Of a DNA stretch of 64,000 nt, positions 51,310-60,243 are shown one piece after another. The position numbers and the translations under genes are program-made. The DNA lies in NCBI RefSeq assembly GCF_000755285.1, contig NZ_BBMK01000003.1, forward strand, positions 1 to 64,000, in the 5' to 3' direction. The notes under the pieces were generated by a model. That model made no database searches. It saw nothing but the letters and a program-made list of their open reading frames with translations, and had not been told where the DNA came from. Position 1 is the first letter of the stretch, and each line of letters starts with the position of its first letter. This stretch comes from Nonlabens ulvanivorans (GTDB lineage: Bacteria; Bacteroidota; Bacteroidia; Flavobacteriales; Flavobacteriaceae).

Positions 51310-52644
51310 TTATAATTGCTTAATTTCTACTCTGCGATTTTGAGCTTTTGAAACAGGATCTTCTCCATGAAAAATTGGTGCATTTTCTTCCTTTCCCGAG
51401 GTTGTCAATCGGCTGGCGTCGACGCCGTATTGATGGATCAAAACATATTTTACAGCATTTGCTCGTTTTTCTGAGAGTTGCTGGTTCATTAACTCATCTC
51501 CATCAGTATCTGTATGACCTATAATTACATAAGTATTTGATGATTTTGCGATTTCTTGCGATAGTCTTTTTAACACTCCGGCAGACTCAGGTTTTATAAT
51601 CGTAGTGCCGGTATCAAAAGTGATTCCGTGTGCTTGGTAAGAACCGTTTTTAAATAAACTTTGTGGGATTTCTACATCACCAGCATACTTGATATTACTA
51701 ATGTAAAAATGTTGGTCATCAGGAGATATATTAGTTCCAAATCTGAGCGTGGAATAAACTGCTGCTGGATCTAAGGCTCTGATCATATCAATTACCTTTT
51801 CTTCATTAATATACATTTTGATGCGCAGTCCTTTTTTAACAATAGCGACGTGATGCACTTTATCAAGTATGGACTGATTATAGAAAGCATCATAACTTGT
51901 TTTTGAGGTAGCGTTAAGAGCAGATGTTTTAGCTTTTTTATTAATTAGGATTCCATAACCACTGCCGCCGCCAGCGCCTATTCTTAGGTAAGTATAGGCT
52001 TTGCCCTCATAAGCATCAGATAGATAAGAATTTGCATCTTTAAGGTCTGATAGAATGATATCAAAATGCCTTTTAAATGCAGACTCTTGAGGGAAATCAT
52101 GAGCGATATCAAATTCAAGAGTAAAATCTTCTTGCCAGTTATCAATGATGTCATTCATAACCAGCGTTTTTGACCCATTACCTATTTGAAGCCATTTACC
52201 AGGTTGCGCATTCATTTCTACTACCTCAGCACTACTATCAGTATTCCATGTAGAAGGAAAATCCCCTAGAGAAGTGCTTGTGAAATCCTCCATGACTTTA
52301 AGATCAGCTCCTGGTATAAAATCATATTCAGAATATATTTCAAAAAGATTTTCTTGTTGAAAAGGAACGCCCATTTGATTGATAGAATGGTCTTGATCCA
52401 TTCTCATAGAAGCATCTTCCATAGTAGGATATTCGTCGTTTAAGATTCTCGTGGAATCAGTTGCAGTAGAATCGGTTGAGAATAATAAGTCATCTACACT
52501 TTTATCAACTTTCTGTTCTATTTTTTGTTCGGTTTGTTTTAGTTTTTTGTCCACCTTCTTTTTAAGTTTTTTAAATAGTTGTGCGCTTGCAACAGTGGAG
52601 AATGAAAATGCGATAATGCACATCCATTGAATTGATTTTTTCAT
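51310..52644 (-). CDS. OmpA-family protein with a concanavalin-like domain
   Basis: A 444-residue exported protein: signal peptide (MCIIAFSFSTVASAQ), a short Lys-rich coiled coil (LFKKLKKKVDKKLKQTEQKI), a central LamG/concanavalin-like domain at about residues 115-320 (TSTSLGDFPSTWNTDSSAEV, WLQIGNGSKTLVMNDIIDNW, DFTLEFDIAHDFP), then an OmpA peptidoglycan-binding domain (VIIGHTDTDGDELMNQQLSE, KRANAVKYVLIHQYGVDASR, KAQNRRVEIKQL). First gene of the leftward operon, divergent from the ECF sigma gene. The shared 12-mer lies 45 nt upstream. Confidence 0.85.
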   Translation of the reverse strand: MKKSIQWMCIIAFSFSTVASAQLFKKLKKKVDKKLKQTEQKIEQKVDKSVDDLLFSTDSTATDSTRILNDEYPTMEDASMRMDQDHSINQMGVPFQQENLFEIYSEYDFIPGADLKVMEDFTSTSLGDFPSTWNTDSSAEVVEMNAQPGKWLQIGNGSKTLVMNDIIDNWQEDFTLEFDIAHDFPQESAFKRHFDIILSDLKDANSYLSDAYEGKAYTYLRIGAGGGSGYGILINKKAKTSALNATSKTSYDAFYNQSILDKVHHVAIVKKGLRIKMYINEEKVIDMIRALDPAAVYSTLRFGTNISPDDQHFYISNIKYAGDVEIPQSLFKNGSYQAHGITFDTGTTIIKPESAGVLKRLSQEIAKSSNTYVIIGHTDTDGDELMNQQLSEKRANAVKYVLIHQYGVDASRLTTSGKEENAPIFHGEDPVSKAQNRRVEIKQL

Positions 52645-52689
52645 AATTCGAGAGTAATAGTTTGTTGCCTTTTAATGAGTTGTATCTTT

Positions 52690-52701
52690 AAAGGTTAACA
52701 T
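52690..52701 (-). promoter_or_regulatory. Shared 12-mer upstream of OmpA/LamG operon (candidate ECF promoter element)
   Basis: ATGTTAACCTTT on the - strand, 45 nt before the start at 52644. The identical 12-mer precedes the type IX cargo gene. The TGTTAACC part resembles ECF-type -35 elements (AAC core). Inference only. Confidence 0.5.
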
Positions 52702-52751
52702 AGTTGCTTAGATATTTGTAATTTTACTAAAGCTCTAGACGTGACTTCTCT

Positions 52752-53291
52752 ATGAAAAACCAACCTATTATTGAATTACTAAGATCTGGAGAGGCTGCTT
52801 TTTTTAAGGAACAATACAGTCTGTATCGAGAAGAGTTTATAGGATATGCCTTGAAAAAAGGAATCGATCCAGCAGCTGCTGTAGATATCTATCAAGACTC
52901 TTTTGTAATATTATTTGAGAATGCCTCCTCTGGGAAGTTACAATCGTTATCCTGTAGTTTGAAGACTTATATTTTTGGTATTGCAAATAATAAAATCAAT
53001 GAGTTTTTAAGAAAAGATCAAAAAACTGTTAACCTAGATGATCAATTCTACATAAAAGAAGAAATAACACATTTAGATCTGGAAGAGCAATTCTTAAATT
53101 CTAAGCAGCAAGTCCTGCGTGTTGCATTTGATCAACTAGGAGAACGTTGTAAAAACATCATCTCTTTATTTTACTTAGACGGCCTAACTATTAAAGAAAT
53201 AATGACCGTAGAAAATTATACAAGTGAAAACACAGTAAAAGCACAAAAAAGCCGCTGTATGAAACAACTCAAAGAACTCACAAAAAACTAA
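52752..53291 (+). CDS. ECF RNA polymerase sigma factor
   Basis: A 179-residue sigma-70-family factor with regions 2 and 4 only. Region 2 includes AVDIYQDSFVILFENASS (core-binding/-10 helix), and LKTYIFGIANNKINEFLRKD completes it. Region 4 includes LGERCKNIISLFYLDGLTIK, then EIMTVENYTSENTVKAQKSR, the -35-binding HTH. One nucleotide separates its stop from the next gene, an anti-sigma-like protein, the usual arrangement of an ECF pair. It is divergent from the OmpA/LamG operon. Confidence 0.93.
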   Translation: MKNQPIIELLRSGEAAFFKEQYSLYREEFIGYALKKGIDPAAAVDIYQDSFVILFENASSGKLQSLSCSLKTYIFGIANNKINEFLRKDQKTVNLDDQFYIKEEITHLDLEEQFLNSKQQVLRVAFDQLGERCKNIISLFYLDGLTIKEIMTVENYTSENTVKAQKSRCMKQLKELTKN

Positions 53292-53292
53292 T

Positions 53293-54042
53293 ATGGATTC
53301 CTCTAATCTCATACAAAACGTGATTCATAATCGAGCTTCTCAAGAGGAGTTTATAGAATTTCAGAACCGTCTAGAAAAAGATCCATTGTTTAAAGCGCTT
53401 TATCAAGAGGCTATAGACATGAAAGCAATTACGTTAGACAAGAAAAAATCAGAAATCAGAAATCTATTACTGGAGCAAGAAAGAAATGCAAATCATTTGA
53501 AACCAAAAGATTCTACAAAGTCTGAAAAAAGCGGAGTTTTAAGATATTTAATTCCGCTAATTGCTGCAGCAGCCATTATTATCTTTGTTTTAAACTTGTT
53601 TAATAATAACATGACAGCAATAGATCTTTATGATCAGAATTATGAGCCTTATAGAAACGTAATGGGTGGCATAGAGCGCGGTGAAGAGATAAAAGAAGAC
53701 TTAATTAGTAAAGCATTTTACACTTATGAAATAAAGGATTATGCTACTGCCGCTATGCTGTTTGATCAATTGTATGAAACAGATCATCAAAGCATGTACC
53801 TCTTTTATCATGCAAATGCTCAATTAGGGCAGGGAAATACTCAACAGGCTATTTCTTTATACAAACAGCATCAGAATATACAAGATGATTTTTATGCGCG
53901 ATCTCGATGGTATCTGGCGTTGGCATATTTAAAGAACAATCAAATACAAGAAAGTAAAGCCGTTCTAGAGGAAGTTTCTAAAGTCGAGTCTTACAACTAC
54001 GTTAAGGCTAGAGAGCTTTTATTAAGTTTAAAGGATTTGTAG
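53293..54042 (+). CDS. Anti-sigma-like single-TM protein with periplasmic TPRs
   Basis: A 249-residue protein. The N-terminal 80 residues are helical and cytoplasmic (EEFIEFQNRLEKDPLFKALY, then KAITLDKKKSEIRNLLLEQE), one membrane helix follows (GVLRYLIPLIAAAAIIIFVL, about 78-98), and the periplasmic part has about three TPR units (KAFYTYEIKDYATAAMLFDQ; LFYHANAQLGQGNTQQAISL; RWYLALAYLKNNQIQESKAV). It starts 1 nt after the sigma gene. The layout fits an anti-sigma factor that senses the envelope through its TPRs; no classical zinc anti-sigma motif is seen. Confidence 0.75.
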   Translation: MDSSNLIQNVIHNRASQEEFIEFQNRLEKDPLFKALYQEAIDMKAITLDKKKSEIRNLLLEQERNANHLKPKDSTKSEKSGVLRYLIPLIAAAAIIIFVLNLFNNNMTAIDLYDQNYEPYRNVMGGIERGEEIKEDLISKAFYTYEIKDYATAAMLFDQLYETDHQSMYLFYHANAQLGQGNTQQAISLYKQHQNIQDDFYARSRWYLALAYLKNNQIQESKAVLEEVSKVESYNYVKARELLLSLKDL

Positions 54043-54049
54043 AAGTTTC

Positions 54050-54063
54050 GCTTTCGCGAAAGC
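54050..54063. repeat. Iterated palindrome, intergenic
   Basis: Exact GCTTTCGCGAAAGC, extended to CGCTTTCGCGAAAGCG, 8 nt after the anti-sigma-like stop. A hairpin here may separate the regulatory pair from the cargo genes. Confidence 0.8.
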
Positions 54064-54092
54064 GAGAACCACACAAAAAAATATCTTCAAAC

Positions 54093-54104
54093 ATGTTAAC
54101 CTTT
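54093..54104 (+). promoter_or_regulatory. Shared 12-mer upstream of T9SS cargo (candidate ECF promoter element)
   Basis: ATGTTAACCTTT, 36 nt before the ATG at 54141, facing the gene. Identical to the element at 52690-52701. Confidence 0.5.
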
Positions 54105-54140
54105 TCAAACGCGTTTTCATAAAGAGGAAAATAACCTCTC

Positions 54141-55745
54141 ATGAAGAACTTTACGACTTATTTACTTTTATTTATTGCCATACAATTTTCTAGTGCTCAA
54201 TTCTATGGACCTAATGATTTTAGAATTAGTGATGCTGGTGGATTTGGCAGTACAATTACAGAAGTTGACTTTCCAGATTTAGCTTATAATATTACATCTC
54301 AAAATTACCTAGTAGTATGGGACAGTGATGATACCGATCAAAATGGAGTCGTAAATAACAATAATCAAATAATAGGTCGTTTTACAGACCTCAATGGTAA
54401 TATTCAAGGTAACGACATATTAATATCTTCATTAAACTTAGGAAATAATCAGCGCCGTAATCTTCATCCTAGAATAACCTTCAATACTACTGATAATAAT
54501 TATTTTGTCGTATATCAAGGTGATTTTAATAGTAATAAAACTGAAGCTTATGGAGTAATCGTTAACCAAGATGGGACGATAAATACTACCGATTTTAGAA
54601 TAAGTTTTACGGCTGCAAATGAAGATGGTAGGTCTCCAGCAATAGCTTATAATCCAAATTTAAATGAATATTTGGCCATATTTATTTCTAGGATTTTATC
54701 GACCAGCACAACGCCTGCTCGAGTAGAAATCACAGGTCAGAGAATCTCTAATACAGGTGTATTATTAGGGAATGCTTTTGATATCACTAATTCAACCACT
54801 GCTGGTGCGCAAACTAATGGGTCAATTCCAGACATTATATTTAATCCTCTTACTAATGATTATGTTGTTACGTACGTCGCTTCTCCTATAACAAATGAAG
54901 AAGAGGCCTATGCAACAATAGTAAGTCAAACAGGTGTCATAGGCAATACAGTTCGATTGTGTAATAGAGGTGCAATAGATAATTCAGGTTTTGCAAACAA
55001 ATCGGTTAGAGCAGCTCATAGTAATATAGATAATTCTTATCTATTTGTTTATGAGGCAGATAATTCTACTGCAGGAGAATATGACGTTTTTGGAGTGATT
55101 TACGATGCTACTATGAACCTATTAGTGCCTGAATTTGAAATAAGTCAAGTAGGTAACAGCGATACCAGATTAGATGCAGTGATTCCTCACGTTGAGTGGT
55201 TGCCAGCAGACAATATGTTTTATGTTGTCTTTCAAGCTAATCCATTCTTTAGTGATAGAAATGAAAGAGAAATATTTATGCGCTCCGTATCTTCAACGGG
55301 AACCGTAGGTACAAATTTACTTAGAGTATCTGAAGCGCCTGTGGCTGCTGCAGGAAGCGCAACGCAACCTAGAATAGTCAGTAACGGAGATGGTGCTTTA
55401 CTTACGGTTTACAAAGCCGAAGACACTTCTACTCAAAGCATGATGGTAAACGGTGAATTTGAAATTTACGGTCAGTTTTATGGAACTGCCACCTTTAATG
55501 AGGCTGAACAGGAATTAACAGCGATAAATCTATATCCTAATCCTGCCTTAAATGAAATTTATATCACGGGTCTTGATCATATTTTTTCCTTTTCTGTTTA
55601 TGATGCTATAGGGAAGCAGGTTTTCAAAAAGCAAAATCATAGTAGTGATCAACCCATTTCTATAACTGATTTTTCTAAGGGTTTATATTTTATAGAAATA
55701 GAACTGGCTGAAAGAAAAGAAGTTATTAAATTTATAAAGGAATAG
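54141..55745 (+). CDS. Type IX-secreted protein with seven repeats
   Basis: A 534-residue protein. Signal peptide MKNFTTYLLLFIAIQFSSAQ. Seven repeats, about 60 residues apart, each ending in a Tyr/Phe-rich strand: YLVVW (56), YFVVY (121), YLAIF (177), YVVTY (241), LFVYE (301), YVVFQ (361), LLTVY (420). That spacing and number fit a seven-bladed beta-propeller. The C-terminal 75 residues are a type A sorting domain (INLYPNPALNEIYITGLDHI; SFSVYDAIGKQVFKK; KGLYFIEIELAERKEVIKFI), so it is exported by the gldKLMN system and attached to the surface or released. It lies between the anti-sigma-like gene and the CHAT gene. Confidence 0.85.
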   Translation: MKNFTTYLLLFIAIQFSSAQFYGPNDFRISDAGGFGSTITEVDFPDLAYNITSQNYLVVWDSDDTDQNGVVNNNNQIIGRFTDLNGNIQGNDILISSLNLGNNQRRNLHPRITFNTTDNNYFVVYQGDFNSNKTEAYGVIVNQDGTINTTDFRISFTAANEDGRSPAIAYNPNLNEYLAIFISRILSTSTTPARVEITGQRISNTGVLLGNAFDITNSTTAGAQTNGSIPDIIFNPLTNDYVVTYVASPITNEEEAYATIVSQTGVIGNTVRLCNRGAIDNSGFANKSVRAAHSNIDNSYLFVYEADNSTAGEYDVFGVIYDATMNLLVPEFEISQVGNSDTRLDAVIPHVEWLPADNMFYVVFQANPFFSDRNEREIFMRSVSSTGTVGTNLLRVSEAPVAAAGSATQPRIVSNGDGALLTVYKAEDTSTQSMMVNGEFEIYGQFYGTATFNEAEQELTAINLYPNPALNEIYITGLDHIFSFSVYDAIGKQVFKKQNHSSDQPISITDFSKGLYFIEIELAERKEVIKFIKE

Positions 55746-55756
55746 TGATCTATTTT

Positions 55757-58700
55757 ATGAAACTAAGTCAACTCATCTTAATCACCTTTATCTTCATACT
55801 AATTAGTAGTTGTGAGAAAAAAGAGGTAGAAAAAGAATTACTAAAAACTGAAGTTTATCAAGAGCTCGAAAAAGCTAAAAAACTTTATAAAGAAACTACT
55901 ATTGACTTTACAAAATATTCAAATAAACAAATTCGTCAAAAATTAGATAGTGCATTATCAATCACTAATTCTATTAAAAAACATGACACTGCTTTCTTAA
56001 TTAAACTTTACCGATACGACGCTCAATTCAAAGGATTAAATCTAAAGATGGATGAGTCTCTAAGTCAATTAGAAAAAGTTATTTTATTACAAAAGTCATA
56101 TTCACAAACCGATACTTTAAAGCTTCTTTCTGACTATCATTTTATTTCTCGATATTCTTTGGACAATAGTCTTTTAAGAAAAGCTCTTTATGAAGGCGTA
56201 AGACCGCAAAAAGATCTAGCACGCAAGCAACTAGAATCTTTTCCTGAAGTAAATGAACAGAGTATACAATATCTACAGTATTTGCTTAACGCCATGAGTT
56301 CTGAATACTCTATATATCAAGAACTAGGCGATTTTGCTGCTATTGAAAAATGGATTGCTGAAGCTGAACCTTTTTTATTAGTCAAATTGAGTCTGTATCC
56401 AACTATAAAAAAAACTCATCAACTCCAAAAAATGCGTACTACGATTTTGAAATTAACTATTATTTATCAAACCTAGCATTTAAACTATCGGAATATTATT
56501 TTATTAATAATCAACAGGATAAAGCTATCTTCTATAATAATCACTTTAAAGCCTTCTACCATCCTGTAGATAATTATGCAAATCTAGTTTACTGCCTTAG
56601 AAAATTTAGATCTAAGCAAAAATTAGATGAAAAAGAAATAGACAGTATGTATCGTCAAGCTATATTCCACAATAATTTGGTTCAAAAAAACAGTCATTTT
56701 AAGGAGATAGAGAAGAAACATTATATTGAAAATAAATGTTTGGGTATTTTAAGTGAGATAACTTCAAGATATGCGTACCGTAAATTTGGAGATAGTAAAG
56801 AAGCAGTTGCATGGTATAAAAAAGCCATTAAATTGGTGGATGATGCACAAACTGATCAACAAACTCATCCTCTATTTAGTATTAATAAACTTCTAATTTA
56901 TTATGAGAAGCAAGAAGACCCAGAAAAACTTAGATTCTATTTAGATCAATTTTTTGTTTACAACGAAAAAATATCTCAAATAAGTCAAGATAGAATTCTG
57001 TTAGGTTATGAGATACGATATGCTTTGAATTATGGCACAAAAAAGGAAGCAGATAGAGGTCTAAAAGAATTATTTAAATCTTATAGTATTAACGGCTACG
57101 ACATAAATACTAGCCGCGATGCTTATTCTAAAGTGAACGGTATACCCCAAAACGTTTCTGACTGTCTAAAAATAGCAAATACCATTAAGCGTTATAATGA
57201 ACAAAATCCTGAACACACCATTGAGGTATTGCCTTTGTATTTTTTGGCATCTGCTATACTAAAAAGTTATATCGGTAATCAACCAAGTGATCAAGATATT
57301 GAAGTTCAAAATGAAATAAAAGAAAACCTATTACGATTAGCATACACAAACAATAAACTGACCAAAGATCATTTTAAAATGGTTTTATTAAGTATTCAAG
57401 AACTTCAACAGCCTTTACTTCATAAAAAACTAAGTATTAACGATCTTTTAAAAAAACACGACATTTCCCATTTAGGAAAATCTTTAGAATATTTAAAAAA
57501 TCAAATTCAAATTGACTTAGAAAGATTAAATAATAAAACATTAGATAATGATACTGATTTTTGGGAATCTCAATACGCGTTGCACCAAAAAGAGTTACAA
57601 AATTTAGTTGATTCTATAAGTGTCAAAGCTCCAAACTTCCATATGGTACAAAATACCAATTTAGATATGGATAGCTTTTTAAAAGACATGGATCAAAGTG
57701 ATGCTATCATAAAACTAGATAGTGATGAAAAGGATATCTACGCTTTCATTCTTACCAAAAATAATATCGATATATGCTACGTGGCTTCAAAAAAAGACTA
57801 TGAAAACATATTAAAACATAGTAGAAATTCAGATTTCAATTTTAAAAAACAAAATCTTTTATCTGAAACAGTTACTTCTAAAACAAATGGCAAAAACTTT
57901 ATAAAAATAATCCCAGATATTGCATTAAACCCAATGCCAGTGGAGTACCTAGTTAGTCCTGAACAAGTAGGAAGTTATATTACATCCATAAACGCTGTTA
58001 GTAAACACATTGAAAATCAAACTCTTAAAGCAATTGTTTTTAGACCTGATTATAACGAAAAACGTAATCACACAGCAGAAACTCTTGTTAGATCAGGCAG
58101 ATTTGAATTGCCCTATGCAAAAGAAGAGACTTCCCATATCAATAAAATATTTAATTCAAGAAATATGGAGGCCGCAAATGCAACTAAACAAAACTTTTTA
58201 AATGAGGCTCCTAATTACAACATGCATCACCTAGCTATGCATGCCGTGGTAAATCCAGAAAATGACAATGAAGGAAAACTACTTTTCCAAGGAGACAAGG
58301 ATGAAGATTATTTAAAACTTAATGAGATCTACAACCTTAACTTAGATTCTGAACTAGTTACTCTCAGCGCTTGTAACACAGCTTATGGAAAAGTGGATCC
58401 TATTGAAGGTACTTTGAGTCTATCTCGAGCGTTTCAATATGCTGGTGCACGTTCTACACTCACCAGTTTATGGCGCGTTCCAGATCGAGAGACCTCTATT
58501 ATTATGAAAAGCTTTTATACTCATCTTAGGGATGGAGATCGCAAGGATCTGGCGCTTAAAAAGGCCAAACAAGATTATCTAAGAAACCAGGTAGAAGAAG
58601 ATTTAAAGCATCCTTATTATTGGGCAGGATTTATAATTACAGGCGACACCAGTCCTATTAATTTTCCCACACCATGGTATTATTATCTAGCCATAGGTTT

Positions 58701-58770
58701 AATAATTGTGATGGTGCTTGTGTTAATATCGCTTCTGCGAAAGCGTCATAAAACTAATCCCACAACTTAA
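55757..58770 (+). CDS. TPR-CHAT protease-like lipoprotein with C-terminal anchor (frameshifted)
   Basis: About 1004 residues when repaired. The start MKLSQLILITFIFILISSCE has a lipobox. A long helical region with TPR-like units follows (YAYRKFGDSKEAVAWYKKAI near 56760). The CHAT (caspase-HetF-associated TPR) domain has the catalytic His at 58240-58242 (YNMHHLAMHAVVNPEND) and Cys at 58372-58374 (LVTLSACNTAYGKVDPIEGT), then ARSTLTSLWRVPDRETSIIM. A C-terminal helix (YYYLAIGLIIVMVLVLISLL) ends in basic RKRHK. The frame breaks near 56426 (one A missing in an A-run; repair gives LQKNAYYDFEINYYLSNLAF). The lipobox and basic tail place TPR and CHAT domains in the periplasm. Last gene of the ECF operon. 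Confidence 0.88.
58731..58744. repeat. Degenerate copy of iterated palindrome at CHAT 3' end
   Basis: GCTTCTGCGAAAGC, two changes from the core, read as SLLRKR in the anchor's basic tail. Confidence 0.45.
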
Positions 58771-59578
58771 AACGAGCTCCAAACACCATATTCACTTGAC
58801 GGAATAGAAAACTCTGACTTGCAGAATCTGAAGTGTCAGCAGTAGTTCTAATATCATTCATGTTGATATAACCACCTTTTAATTCTGTTTGAACAAAGAA
58901 GTGCTCAAAAAACTCAAAATTAAGACCTAGCACGGCACTTAAGCCATATCCAGATACGTGAAACTCATCATAACGCTGGCGACCTAATAATTTAGTATTT
59001 GTTTTAGGAATAATGATTCCTCCTTCAAGACCAGTGACCGCTTGAAGACTAAAGAATTTATAATCCCACAAATGGTCCATGCGGCGCAATCCTATATTAA
59101 CATAGTTAAGCCCATCAGTATGTTCAAACTGTAAAAAGGAACGGTCTAGCGAGATTTCTTCATTATCATAGACGCCGTTATATAGGGTAGAGGTATCGTC
59201 TATACGACCATTAATACGCACGGTTTGATCTCTAAGCATTACATACTTCATATGATCTGCTCCTATGGAGATATTGTACTTGTCATTTATAAAATATCCT
59301 ATTCTAAAATTGTATTGTGGTATAGTAATGCTACCAGGATTCAGATATTTTTTAGGGTCAAAATCAGATTGACGATCATAAGCAATTACATCATCAATAG
59401 TAAAATCATAGTTGTCGCCTGAAAATGTAATATCTGATTTACTATATGCAGATAAGTTCCAACCCCCCCAATAAACATAAAAATCTCCTTTGCGACTTGA
59501 TGCATCCACGTTCTCTAATTGAGAAAACGCCTGATTAAATGTAGATAATATGAGAAAGGTAAATATGTAGTATTTCAT
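58754..59578 (-). CDS. Outer-membrane beta-barrel protein
   Basis: About 274 residues. Start taken at MKYYIFTFLILSTFNQAFSQ, a signal peptide; an upstream in-frame ATG at 59653 would spoil it. The mature part alternates amphipathic strands ending in aromatics (YNFRIGYFINDKYNISIGAD, KYVMLRDQTVRINGRIDD, FQVNMVFGARFKLWD-like end RQVNMVFGARFKLWD), typical of an outer-membrane barrel of 10-12 strands. A C7 tract at 59463-59469 gives VYWGGWNLS. It overlaps the CHAT gene end by 17 nt, convergent. Cargo unknown. Confidence 0.75.
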   Translation of the reverse strand: MKYYIFTFLILSTFNQAFSQLENVDASSRKGDFYVYWGGWNLSAYSKSDITFSGDNYDFTIDDVIAYDRQSDFDPKKYLNPGSITIPQYNFRIGYFINDKYNISIGADHMKYVMLRDQTVRINGRIDDTSTLYNGVYDNEEISLDRSFLQFEHTDGLNYVNIGLRRMDHLWDYKFFSLQAVTGLEGGIIIPKTNTKLLGRQRYDEFHVSGYGLSAVLGLNFEFFEHFFVQTELKGGYINMNDIRTTADTSDSASQSFLFRQVNMVFGARFKLWD

Positions 59579-59710
59579 CCTTATTGTTGTGCAAAACGCA
59601 AAAGTAATACTAATAAGATGAGTACCATTAAGGCTGCTATAAAAAACAATCATAGCAGAATAGATAAATTAGTGCTAAATTGATATATTTATGCTAAATT
59701 AATATAGGTT

Positions 59711-60124
59711 ATGAGAATTTGTCCTAGTTGTTCGTCTGAAAATCATATCAAAAGTGGAATTATTAATAACCGTCAAAGATATAAATGTAAGGATTGTAAT
59801 TATTTCTTTACCGTAGATAAAATAGGGAAAAAGATAGATGATTACTATGTTAATAAGGCCTTGCAGCTTTACCTTGAGGGATTGACATATAGAGAGATAG
59901 AACGTATTCTTGGTATATCTCACGTAAGTATATTGAATTGGGTAAAAAAGTATAATATTAAAAGACCCAGCAATACAAAATATCATCCTACTTATAAGAT
60001 TTTAAATGCTGTAGAGTTAGGTGAGTATTTCTCTAATCCACTCAATATTAAAGGTGCAGGCGCTGTCGTAACTGAGCTAGGTGATAAGTTTATGCTTATA
60101 CAATGGGAGCGATTTAGGGATTAA
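59711..60124 (+). CDS. InsA-like zinc-ribbon/HTH DNA-binding protein
   Basis: A 137-residue protein. An N-terminal zinc ribbon (ICPSCSSENHIKSG ... RYKCKDCNYFFTVD, two CxxC) is followed by an HTH (YREIERILGISHVSILNWVK), the same order as the InsA domain of IS1-type transposases. There is no catalytic DDE part and no inverted repeats flank it. The C-terminal tail (YHPTYKILNAVELGEYFSNP...) is unlike a transposase. It therefore looks like a domesticated regulator. It stands 119 nt upstream of the porin gene, in the same direction, with a perfect palindrome between them. Confidence 0.75.
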   Translation: MRICPSCSSENHIKSGIINNRQRYKCKDCNYFFTVDKIGKKIDDYYVNKALQLYLEGLTYREIERILGISHVSILNWVKKYNIKRPSNTKYHPTYKILNAVELGEYFSNPLNIKGAGAVVTELGDKFMLIQWERFRD

Positions 60125-60194
60125 ACTATAGTTCTTAACAGATAACTATATTAAATTTTTATTAACATAAGATTTTGATGAGGTTAGCAGTGCG

Positions 60195-60213
60195 ATTAGA
60201 ATTGAATTCTAAT
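60195..60213. promoter_or_regulatory. Palindromic candidate operator upstream of porin
   Basis: ATTAGAATT-G-AATTCTAAT is a perfect 9-bp inverted repeat around one base, 30 nt before the porin ATG. The InsA-like protein encoded upstream is the obvious candidate binder; this is inference. Confidence 0.45.
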
Positions 60214-60243
60214 GGTTTATACTAATCTTAAAAACAATATCTT

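Noticed and set aside
59711..60124. IS1-family insertion sequence
   Set aside because: Only an InsA-like zinc ribbon and HTH are present; no InsB catalytic frame, terminal inverted repeats or target duplication were found.
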